DNA of 58,940 nt from a virus, in IMG/VR virus record IMGVR_UViG_3300031687_000012, positions 1 through 58,940 of that record. The stretch is one strand, 5' to 3'. The number at the start of each line of letters is the position of its first letter. Position 1 is the first letter of the stretch. Positions 10,457 through 17,667 of the stretch are shown piece after piece. A model generated the notes under the pieces. It was not told the DNA's origin. It did not search any database and was given only the letters and a program-made list of their open reading frames with translations. The position numbers and the translations under genes were made by a program.

Positions 10457-10695
10457 TGGCAATCAAGGGAGTCGTATCTAGAGTCGCAACTATAGGTGGT
10501 GTATTGTCCAATACAACAAATTTAAGAGCAAAACAGGTGACTGTTGGTGCTCAAGGTAACAATGACATTTCTGCCAAGTCAATCAATGAACTATCAGATG
10601 TAAATGCAACCGAAACTGATAATGGTCTTCTCTCATATGACCTATCGTCAGATAAGTGGACAACTACTACTACTATAGACGGCGGAACATTTTAG
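10456..10695 (+). CDS. Short fibre-type protein ending in IDGGTF
   Basis: 79 residues: a short beta-prone N-terminus (MAIKGVVSRVATIGGVLSNT), a middle with INELSDVNATETDNGLLSYD, and the C-terminal IDGGTF. The same ending closes the 10841-12568 protein, and IDGGTI closes the 14852-15070 protein. The middle motif (LSDVN followed by DGLLSYD..SDKW) is common in fibre proteins of marine myoviruses. It is translationally coupled to the upstream gene. It may be a small fibre subunit or cap; no enzyme features are seen. Confidence 0.65.
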   Translation: MAIKGVVSRVATIGGVLSNTTNLRAKQVTVGAQGNNDISAKSINELSDVNATETDNGLLSYDLSSDKWTTTTTIDGGTF

Positions 10696-10698
10696 TTT

Positions 10699-10706
10699 AC
10701 TAAATA
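10699..10706 (+). promoter_or_regulatory. Candidate late promoter ACTAAATA upstream of structured leader
   Basis: ACTAAATA lies just after the stop of the 79-residue gene. Transcription would start near 10712 and give a leader of about 130 nt before the ATG at 10841. The box is the same variant as at 10111. Confidence 0.4.
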
Positions 10707-10711
10707 ATAGT

Positions 10712-10840
10712 AACAAATCAAGGATACCGACCAGTGAAGGTATCGACCCACATTGTGAGTGGACTGAATTTATATTATGTAATCACGACTCAGGAGTGCT
10801 GAGTCAAAACAATTAATTTAATTTTTATAGGAAAATAAAA
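10712..10840 (+). promoter_or_regulatory. Structured 5' leader with three hairpins
   Basis: This non-coding gap contains three successive stem-loops. The first pairs GATACC (10723-10728) with GGTATC (10739-10744). The second pairs CCAC (10748-10751) with GTGG (10759-10762). The third pairs GACTCAG (10787-10793) with CTGAGTC (10799-10805). An AT-rich stretch and a weak AGGA ribosome site follow before the ATG at 10841. No terminator T-run follows any stem. It may stabilise or regulate the fibre mRNA; it matches no riboswitch class I can name. Confidence 0.45.
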
Positions 10841-12568
10841 ATGGCAACAGTAATTCAAATCAAAAGAAGTACAGGTTCCGCGGCTCCTTCAACTAGTAAT
10901 CTAAGTGAAGGTGAAATGGCGTATGTACAAGATAGAAGTAATTCTGGCGCATCTGCTAAACTATTCATCGAGTCAGTCGATGCCAGTAATAATGCAGCTA
11001 TCCACTCAGTGGGTGGTAAGTATTATACTGATATCGTTGACGGAACTTCAGCAACACCTGCTAACTTAAAAGTTGGTAATGGTTCTACTGCTGGTGCAAC
11101 TTTACAAATCATGGAAGACTCCGATAACGGAACAAACTTCGTTGGTCTTAAAGCTGCAGATGCTCTTGGAGCATCAGTAACTTTCACACTACCTAGTGCT
11201 GATGGTTCAAATGGACAAGTTATAGGAACAGATGGTTCAGGAAGTCTTTCTTTCGTATCAACAACTTCAACCCTTGCTGGTGGTAGTGATGTAAGCATCA
11301 CATCTGCTGCTGATGGAGCGATGTTATTATATGATACAGGAACATCAAAATGGATCGATAATGTAATGTCTGGAGACGCCACTATGGCTGACACAGGTGT
11401 TCTAACTATTGGATCCCAAAAAGTCCTCAACTCTATGTTGGCTGACGATGCAGTTGGAGCAGATGAATTAGCTTCAAACGCAGTCGTAACGGCATCTATC
11501 GTTGACGCAAACGTAACAACTGCAAAAATCGCTGACGATGCTGTAGATGCTGATAAATTAGCATCAAGTGCCGTAGTATTCGCTTCATTAGCGGGTGCAT
11601 TGGTTCAGGCATCTGGTGAAGCTTTCGCAGATAACGACACAACTTTAATGACTTCAGCTGCTATTCAGGACAAAATCCAAGCATTAGCAACTACAGAAGA
11701 CTTAGACCTTGCAGGTGATAGTGGAACTGGTGCAGTCGATTTAGACTCTCAGTCACTAACAGTCTCTGGTACAGCAAACGAAGTTGAAACAAGTGTTAGT
11801 GGAACGACTATAACAGTCGGTTTACCAAACAATGTAACAGTCGCTAACAACTTAACAGTTTCAGGAAACTTAATATCAGACGATATTACAACTGCAACTT
11901 TAACAACATCTGGTAACTTAACAGTCACAGGAAACTTGGCAGTTAATGGTACTACAACAACAGTAAACTCTTCAACAGTAAATATCGCAGACCCAGTTTT
12001 CGAAATTGGTTCAGATAGTTCAGACGATAACCTAGACAGAGGTATCAAATTTAAGTACAACTCCGGTGGTGCTAAGATTGGTTTCTTTGGTATGGATGAT
12101 ACAGATGGTTCTTTTGTTGCTCTAGAAAGTGCAACAGATAGTTCATCTACATTCTCTGGTACTGCAATGGCTGGTAAATTCGGAAACTTAACTATTGCTA
12201 ACGCAACAATGAGTGGAAGTATTAACAGTTATGCAGGTACTGCTCCTACAGATGGTCAAATCCTAATTGGTGACACATCTTCAGGTTTAATGGACAAAGC
12301 TACTCTTACTGCTGGTGACGGAATCGATATCACTAATGGTGCAGGTTCTATATCAATCAGTGCTGAACAGTCAACTGCATCTAATTTAGGTGTTGTTATT
12401 GTCGCTGCTGGTGAAGGTATGGACGTTGCTTATAGTGGTGGAACTGCTACGATTACTGGAGAAGATGCAACAGTATCTAACAAAGGTATCGCTAGTTTTG
12501 CTACAGCAAACTTTACTGTAACAAGTGGTGCAGTGGCTATCACTGCTATTGACGGTGGAACATTCTAA
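10841..12568 (+). CDS. Tail fibre-like protein with Mtd-type N-terminus
   Basis: 575 residues. The start (MATVIQIKRSTGSAAPSTSN, then LSEGEMAY) matches the pattern of the small N-terminal domain of major tropism determinant-like fibre proteins (R-S/G-T...P...L..GE.A). A long Thr/Ser/Gly/Asn-rich shaft follows, with NLTVSGNL and NLTVTGNL motifs and a segment FEIGSDSSDDNLDRGIKFKY, which is widespread in marine phage fibres. The C-terminus is IDGGTF. It lies behind the structured leader. The role is virion structural, probably fibre; the host receptor cannot be inferred. Confidence 0.78.
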   Translation: MATVIQIKRSTGSAAPSTSNLSEGEMAYVQDRSNSGASAKLFIESVDASNNAAIHSVGGKYYTDIVDGTSATPANLKVGNGSTAGATLQIMEDSDNGTNFVGLKAADALGASVTFTLPSADGSNGQVIGTDGSGSLSFVSTTSTLAGGSDVSITSAADGAMLLYDTGTSKWIDNVMSGDATMADTGVLTIGSQKVLNSMLADDAVGADELASNAVVTASIVDANVTTAKIADDAVDADKLASSAVVFASLAGALVQASGEAFADNDTTLMTSAAIQDKIQALATTEDLDLAGDSGTGAVDLDSQSLTVSGTANEVETSVSGTTITVGLPNNVTVANNLTVSGNLISDDITTATLTTSGNLTVTGNLAVNGTTTTVNSSTVNIADPVFEIGSDSSDDNLDRGIKFKYNSGGAKIGFFGMDDTDGSFVALESATDSSSTFSGTAMAGKFGNLTIANATMSGSINSYAGTAPTDGQILIGDTSSGLMDKATLTAGDGIDITNGAGSISISAEQSTASNLGVVIVAAGEGMDVAYSGGTATITGEDATVSNKGIASFATANFTVTSGAVAITAIDGGTF

Positions 12569-12609
12569 GGAAACTGAGAATATTTTAATTTAATCAATAG
12601 GAGATAGAC

Positions 12610-13434
12610 ATGGCAACAGTTATACAGTTTAAAAGAAGTTCTACTCAGAACGCAGTTCCGACTACAGGCAATTTAGCCTTAGGGGAACTGGCTGTCAATA
12701 CTTATCACGGTAGATTTTATACCGAGAAGAATGATGGTTCCGCTGCTGTTGTAGAGATTGGGTCTAACCCAAAAACTCTACAAATTAATGACGCTATAAC
12801 ATTTCCAACCAGTGATGGTTCAAATGGACAAGTTCTTACAACCAATGGTTCAGGAACAGTTTCATTTGAAACCTTAGGTGGTTCAGGTGTTTCAATTTAC
12901 AAATACACCGTTTCGGGTAACCAAACTGTATTTACAGGTAACGATGATGACAGTAATGCATTATCTTACACTGTAGGTTCAGAACAGGTATTCTTAAATG
13001 GTGTTAAGTTGATTGATGGTGGTGCAGATTATACTGCAACAAACACAACGACTATTACGCTGGCGGAAACTGCAATTGCAGGTGATACAGTAGAAGTAGT
13101 AGCAGTCACGGCTGCTAATTTAGTACAAGGATTCTATACAAATAGTGTCTTTAGTGCAACTACTGCTAACCAAGTATTATCAAGTAATGCAGTTACGAAT
13201 AAGGGTATTAAATATGTAATTACTGCCACTCATGCGAGTGCAGGAACACATTCAGCCGAAGTATTATTAATCAATGATGGATCCAGTGCATATTTCGTCC
13301 AATATGGCGATATATTCAGTGCTGCTTCATTATTTTCGTTGACTGCTGATGTTAATTCAGGAAACATGAGACTCTTATGTACACCTGCTAACACCAACAC
13401 AACGGTTAATACTTTCCAAATAAGACAATCATAG
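12610..13434 (+). CDS. Tail fibre-like protein, Mtd-type N-terminus, shared C-terminal domain
   Basis: 274 residues. The N-terminus (MATVIQFKRSSTQNAVPTTG, NLALGELAVNT) parallels the previous gene. The middle has SDGSNGQVLTTNGSGTVSFE, a common fibre linker, then a beta domain with VFLNGVKLIDGGADYT. The C-terminal 90 residues (KGIKYVITATHASAGTHSAE through MRLLCTPANTNTTVNTFQIR) are homologous by eye to the whole of the next protein and to the C-terminus of the 13934 protein. A GGAG ribosome site (ATAGGAGATAG) precedes the ATG. Likely a fibre tip or receptor-binding subunit by inference. Confidence 0.78.
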   Translation: MATVIQFKRSSTQNAVPTTGNLALGELAVNTYHGRFYTEKNDGSAAVVEIGSNPKTLQINDAITFPTSDGSNGQVLTTNGSGTVSFETLGGSGVSIYKYTVSGNQTVFTGNDDDSNALSYTVGSEQVFLNGVKLIDGGADYTATNTTTITLAETAIAGDTVEVVAVTAANLVQGFYTNSVFSATTANQVLSSNAVTNKGIKYVITATHASAGTHSAEVLLINDGSSAYFVQYGDIFSAASLFSLTADVNSGNMRLLCTPANTNTTVNTFQIRQS

Positions 13435-13445
13435 GGGGATAGAAA

Positions 13446-13856
13446 ATGGCTATAACAAGAAGTTTTAAACTTGCTGAATTTATTCGTCACATGTCTTATA
13501 ACTCTAGTACAGATAGGATAGAAACAGTAAAAGAAATACAAGATGAGAATACATCAACGGGCGGAGTCACTAAGACTGCAACTACTGAATTTTCACTTGA
13601 CAATTTTACTCATGCTACCTATAGAGCTGCGAGATATATCGTGGCTATGTCAGAGGGAAGTAATTTCCATTCAACGGAGATAATGTTGGTACATGATGGT
13701 TCCACTGTTACTTTAACACAATACGGAACACTGAAAGATACTAACTTAGCGACATTTGATGCAGACATTAGTGGCACAACTGTTAGACTATTATGCACAC
13801 CTGCGAGTACAAACTCAACGGTCATAAAGTTCAACAGAACTACAGTAGAAGCTTAA
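13446..13856 (+). CDS. Small fibre-tip-like protein sharing the C-terminal domain of its neighbours
   Basis: 136 residues. From residue about 55 (YRAARYIVAMSEGSNFHSTE, then LVHDGSTVTLTQYGTL, then TVRLLCTPASTNSTVIKFNR) it repeats the C-terminal domain seen in the genes on both sides. The first 50 residues (RSFKLAEFIRHMSYNSSTDR) are unique. A strong GGGGGA ribosome site lies 6-10 bases before the ATG. A rho-independent terminator follows the gene, so it ends a transcription unit. It may be a free-standing receptor-binding domain or a chaperone; structural role inferred. Confidence 0.72.
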   Translation: MAITRSFKLAEFIRHMSYNSSTDRIETVKEIQDENTSTGGVTKTATTEFSLDNFTHATYRAARYIVAMSEGSNFHSTEIMLVHDGSTVTLTQYGTLKDTNLATFDADISGTTVRLLCTPASTNSTVIKFNRTTVEA

Positions 13857-13875
13857 ATACAGTAATTTATTATGT

Positions 13876-13901
13876 AAAGGGGACTTTTAGTCCCCTTTTT
13901 T
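13876..13901 (+). terminator. Rho-independent terminator after fibre genes
   Basis: Stem GGGGAC (13879-13884), loop TTTTA, stem GTCCCC (13890-13895), then six T. Flanking AAA and TTT extend the pairing. It lies between the 136-residue gene and the next late promoter. Confidence 0.9.
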
Positions 13902-13920
13902 GAGCTCAATATAAAAATAA

Positions 13921-13928
13921 CATAAATA
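13921..13928 (+). promoter_or_regulatory. Late promoter CATAAATA, leaderless spacing
   Basis: CATAAATA ends exactly 5 bases before the ATG at 13934, directly after a terminator. No Shine-Dalgarno sequence lies between. Predicted transcription start is the A of the start codon. Confidence 0.65.
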
Positions 13929-13933
13929 ACACC

Positions 13934-14752
13934 ATGGCATCAAAAGTAAAATTTTTCGCAGATTTAGGTGTTCAGTCGAAACTAAACACCCAAGTAGATG
14001 GCGACCTCACTGTTGCAGGTAACTTGACTGTTACCGGAAATTCACTAACCGTTAATTCGACCACAACTTCTGTTGGCGATTCTATGTTCGAATTCGCAAA
14101 TCAGAATACTGAAGCAGATTTAATCGATATTGGTTTCTACGGAAACTATAACGATGGTTTATCAGATGGTGGTGCATCTGAATACACAGGTCTATTCAGA
14201 GATGCATCGGATTCTACATGGACATTATTTGATGGTTTAGAAGTAGAACCAGGGACTACAGTTAATACTAGTGGTTCGGGTTACGCACTTGCTGATTTAA
14301 AACTTGGAGATTTGACATCTTCAACATTGACGGCAGCTGGGTTACTATATCCTACTTCAGATGGTTCTAACAATCAAGTCTTAATGACTAATGGTTCAGG
14401 ACAATTATCGTTTCAAGATGCTGGGTCAGGATTGACAGCAGGTACAGTCACAACAACTTCTACCACTATCACGAATTTAGACACGATGGCAATTGCAAGT
14501 TATAGGGGTGCAAAGTACACTGTAACAGTCTCAGACGCTACAGGAGGCGATTACGAGATAACAGAGATACATGTGATACATGACGGCACTAATGCGAGTA
14601 TAACGCAGTTTGGTACAGTATTACAGGGTACTTCTAGTGAGTTGGGAACATTCTCAGTAGATATTGATTCAGGAAATCTAAGATTAAGAGTTACATCCTC
14701 CTCTTCTAATTCAACTGTATACAACTTCAAGAGAATCGACCACTCAACATAA
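13934..14752 (+). CDS. Tail fibre-like protein with shared C-terminal domain
   Basis: 272 residues. The N-terminus (MASKVKFFADLGVQSKLNT, then VDGDLTVAGNLTVTGNSLTV) and the segment ANQNTEADLIDIGFYGNYND are widespread in fibre proteins of marine T4-like phages. A linker SDGSNNQVLMTNGSGQLSFQ follows. The C-terminal 85 residues (YRGAKYTVTVSDATGGDYEI through LRLRVTSSSSNSTVYNFKR) share the domain seen in the two preceding genes. It is a separate transcription unit, with a terminator upstream and a late box 5 bases before the ATG. It may be an alternative fibre subunit. Confidence 0.78.
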   Translation: MASKVKFFADLGVQSKLNTQVDGDLTVAGNLTVTGNSLTVNSTTTSVGDSMFEFANQNTEADLIDIGFYGNYNDGLSDGGASEYTGLFRDASDSTWTLFDGLEVEPGTTVNTSGSGYALADLKLGDLTSSTLTAAGLLYPTSDGSNNQVLMTNGSGQLSFQDAGSGLTAGTVTTTSTTITNLDTMAIASYRGAKYTVTVSDATGGDYEITEIHVIHDGTNASITQFGTVLQGTSSELGTFSVDIDSGNLRLRVTSSSSNSTVYNFKRIDHST

Positions 14753-14802
14753 AAAAAGTCATTATTTTTTATAGTAAGTAATGGTTTAGAACATCACCAA
14801 TC

Positions 14803-14810
14803 TATAAATA
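14803..14810 (+). promoter_or_regulatory. Late promoter TATAAATA
   Basis: A perfect T4-type late box in the 99-base gap before the ATG at 14852. The predicted leader is about 36 nt and contains AAAAGGACA, a ribosome site 9-15 bases before the ATG. Confidence 0.7.
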
Positions 14811-14851
14811 ATAGTATTAATTACTAACACTTTTACAAAAGGACACAAAGA

Positions 14852-15070
14852 ATGGCAACAACACAAACATTTGTAATCGAGTATGGGTTATCAGTTGGGT
14901 CATCAGAAGTTATCAATTCGAGTGGAAAAATCGCCGCAGGCGCTATGACCAACATTGATACCGATGATATCGCTGAGGGTTCATCTTCACTTTACTTTAC
15001 TTCAGGAAGATTCAATAGTTCTTTTGATACAAGACTATCTAATGCCACTATAGATGGAGGCACTATCTAA
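14852..15070 (+). CDS. Short fibre protein ending in IDGGTI
   Basis: 72 residues. The N-terminus (TFVIEYGLSVGSSEVINSSG) is paralogous to the start of the next gene (NFIIKNGLTVGTTEVITSAG). The centre has IAEGSSSLYFTSGRF, matching repeated EITEGS..LYFTN.R motifs in that protein. It ends IDGGTI and its stop overlaps the next ATG by one base. It looks like an N-terminal attachment module standing alone, either a cut-down fibre or a small subunit. Behind a perfect late promoter and a good ribosome site. Confidence 0.7.
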   Translation: MATTQTFVIEYGLSVGSSEVINSSGKIAAGAMTNIDTDDIAEGSSSLYFTSGRFNSSFDTRLSNATIDGGTI

Positions 15071-17640
15071 TGACAAGTAAGAATTTCATAATCAAAAACG
15101 GCTTAACAGTAGGAACTACTGAAGTCATAACATCTGCTGGTGTAGTTACTGGTGCAGGTGTCAACGAGGCAGTTGACGATAGAGTCAATTCACTATTAAC
15201 AGCAGGTGCAGGCATTGGGCTTGCATATGATGACGCTGCTGGAACATTGACAATCACAGGTAATGTTGGGGACATCACAGGCGTAAACGCTGGTGCTGGT
15301 CTAACAGGAACTGCAACATCTGGTGATGCAACACTAAACATTGGTGCTGGTACAGGTATTACTGTAAACGCCGATAACATTGCAATCAATTTCAAAGACG
15401 AAGACAATATGTCTTCAAACAGTGCAACTCATGCCGCTACTCAACAATCAGTCAAGGCATATGTAGATTCACAAATACAAACCAAAGATAATACAGACGA
15501 AATCACTGAAGGTTCAAATCTTTACTTTACAAATGAAAGAGTAGATGACAGAGTTAATGCATTACTAGTTGCCGGAACAGGTATCACATCTACATACGAT
15601 GATGCCGCTGGAACACTTACACTTAACGGACAAGTTGGTGATGTAACAAGTGTCGTATCAGGAACTGGTCTAACAGGTGGTGGAACGAGTGGTGATGTAA
15701 CAGTAAATGTTGTTGGTGGTACAGGTATAATCGCAAATGCGAATGATATCGCAATCGATACTTCTGTAACAGTAGATTTAACTACTAGTCAAACACTTTC
15801 AGGCAAAACACTAACATCTCCAATCTTAAATACTGCTCTATCTGGTACTGCATTCTTAGACGAAGACGACTTCTCAAGTAATGCGAATGATAAAGTTGCA
15901 TCTCAACAATCTATTAAAACATATGTTGATGCATCTGTTGCCGCTAAAGACAATACAGACGAGATAACAGAAGGTTCAAGTAACTTATACTTTACAAATG
16001 CAAGAGCAGACGCTAGAATAACTAACGCATTAGTTGACGAAGACAATATGGCTTCAGATAGTGCTACTAAAGTTGCATCACAACAAAGTATTAAGGCATA
16101 TGTAGATTCAAGTGTTGCCGCTAAAGATAATACAGACGAAATTACAGAAGGTTCAAACCTTTATCACACCACTGCAAGAGCAAGAGCATCTATAAGTGCT
16201 GGTGGTGACTTAGCATACAACAGTACAACTGGTGTAATGAGTTTCACGAACGATGCAGGAGATATTTCTTCAGTAGTCGCTGGAACTGGTACAACAGGTG
16301 GCGGAACTGCTGGTGATGTAACAATAAATGTTATTGGCGGAGAAGGTATCACTGCAAACGCAAACGATATCGCATTATCATCCTCAGTTGCTGGTGATGG
16401 TCTTGCATTCTCATCTGGTGTTTTGAATGTAGAAGTAGACGATAGTTCTATAGAAACAAGTTCAGATACATTACAAGTAAAAGCAGGTGGTGTTACTAAC
16501 GCCATGTTGGCAGGTTCTATTTCAAATGCTAACCTTGCAGGTTCAATCGCAAACGCAAAATTGGCCAACTCATCAATTACAATAGACGGAAGTGCTGTTG
16601 CATTGGGTGGTTCAATTACTACTAATAACACACAACTTACACAAGAAAATGTAGAAGACTTTGTTGGTGGTATGTTAGATGGTACCGAAACAGGTATCTC
16701 TGTATCATACGATGACACTGCTGGTAATCTTGATTTTGTCGTAAGTGGTGTCACAAATGCCATGTTGGCTGGTTCAATCAACCAAGACAAACTTGCAGGT
16801 TCAATTGCAAACGCAAAACTTGCTAACAGTGTAATAACGATTGATGGTCAATCTACTGCATTGGGTGGTTCAGTCACAACAACTAATACACAAAGAAGTC
16901 AAGAAGAAATTGAAGACTTCGTTGGTGGTATGCTAGATGGTACCGAAACAGGTATCTCAGTATCATATGATGATACAGATGGCAACATCGACTTTGTTGT
17001 AGACAACTCAGACTTTGCTCTAACAGGCGATGTTACTGGTACTGTTACTCAGACTGCAAAAGGTAATGTGTCTATTTCAACAACAATCGCTGCTAACTCA
17101 GTTGCACTTGGCTCAGATACAACAGGTAATTATATTGCCGCTGTGAGTGCAGGTACTGGTATCTCAGTAAGTGGTTCTGGTGAAGGCGCAACATCAACAG
17201 TCAGTATTGGACAGGCAGTTGCAACATCCGATAATGTTCAGTTTGCAAACTTAGTGTTATCAGGCAACTTAACAGTTAATGGTGCAACAACTACAGTTAG
17301 TTCAACTAACACAGCAATCGAAGATGCATTGATAGAATTAGGGACAGGTACTTCAGGTACGCCTTCTAACGATGCTGGTTTTGTTATTGAAAGAGGAAGT
17401 TCCGACAATGTATTCATTGGTTGGGACGAGAGTGCAGATGCTATAACATTTGGTACTGGTAGTTTTACTGGTGCATCTACAGGTAATTTAAGTATTACAC
17501 CAAGTGCAGTTAATACAGGCGCCTTGACGATTACTAATGCTAGTAACTCAGGCGGAACTGCGAGAAACATATTTCAGTCAACATCAGCTCCAGGCGGAAG
17601 TGATGGCGCAGTTGGCGATTTATGGGTTCTCTACTCTTAA
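15070..17640 (+). CDS. Large tail fibre-like protein with repeated marine-phage modules
   Basis: 856 residues. It begins MTSKNFIIKNGLTVGTTEVI and continues with several copies of blocks such as NTDEITEGSNLYFTNERVDD, SATKVASQQSIKAYVDSSVA and VVSGTGLTGGGTSGDVTVNV. Two VEDFVGGMLDGTETGISVSY modules and one TGTVTQTAKGNV module match the 4683-7346 protein. A segment with ALIELGTGTSGTPSNDAGFV and ERGSSDNVFIGWDES near residue 760 is a widespread fibre motif. The C-terminus (TSAPGGSDGAVGDLWVLYS) looks like a tip or chaperone-binding tail. Virion fibre function is inferred from these modules. Confidence 0.8.
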   Translation: MTSKNFIIKNGLTVGTTEVITSAGVVTGAGVNEAVDDRVNSLLTAGAGIGLAYDDAAGTLTITGNVGDITGVNAGAGLTGTATSGDATLNIGAGTGITVNADNIAINFKDEDNMSSNSATHAATQQSVKAYVDSQIQTKDNTDEITEGSNLYFTNERVDDRVNALLVAGTGITSTYDDAAGTLTLNGQVGDVTSVVSGTGLTGGGTSGDVTVNVVGGTGIIANANDIAIDTSVTVDLTTSQTLSGKTLTSPILNTALSGTAFLDEDDFSSNANDKVASQQSIKTYVDASVAAKDNTDEITEGSSNLYFTNARADARITNALVDEDNMASDSATKVASQQSIKAYVDSSVAAKDNTDEITEGSNLYHTTARARASISAGGDLAYNSTTGVMSFTNDAGDISSVVAGTGTTGGGTAGDVTINVIGGEGITANANDIALSSSVAGDGLAFSSGVLNVEVDDSSIETSSDTLQVKAGGVTNAMLAGSISNANLAGSIANAKLANSSITIDGSAVALGGSITTNNTQLTQENVEDFVGGMLDGTETGISVSYDDTAGNLDFVVSGVTNAMLAGSINQDKLAGSIANAKLANSVITIDGQSTALGGSVTTTNTQRSQEEIEDFVGGMLDGTETGISVSYDDTDGNIDFVVDNSDFALTGDVTGTVTQTAKGNVSISTTIAANSVALGSDTTGNYIAAVSAGTGISVSGSGEGATSTVSIGQAVATSDNVQFANLVLSGNLTVNGATTTVSSTNTAIEDALIELGTGTSGTPSNDAGFVIERGSSDNVFIGWDESADAITFGTGSFTGASTGNLSITPSAVNTGALTITNASNSGGTARNIFQSTSAPGGSDGAVGDLWVLYS

Positions 17641-17667
17641 TAAATAACCATTTAAGGATTATATAAT

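Noticed and set aside
10841-13434. Diversity-generating retroelement linked to Mtd-like fibres
   Set aside because: The N-termini resemble Mtd, but no reverse transcriptase, template repeat or adenine-biased variable repeat was seen.
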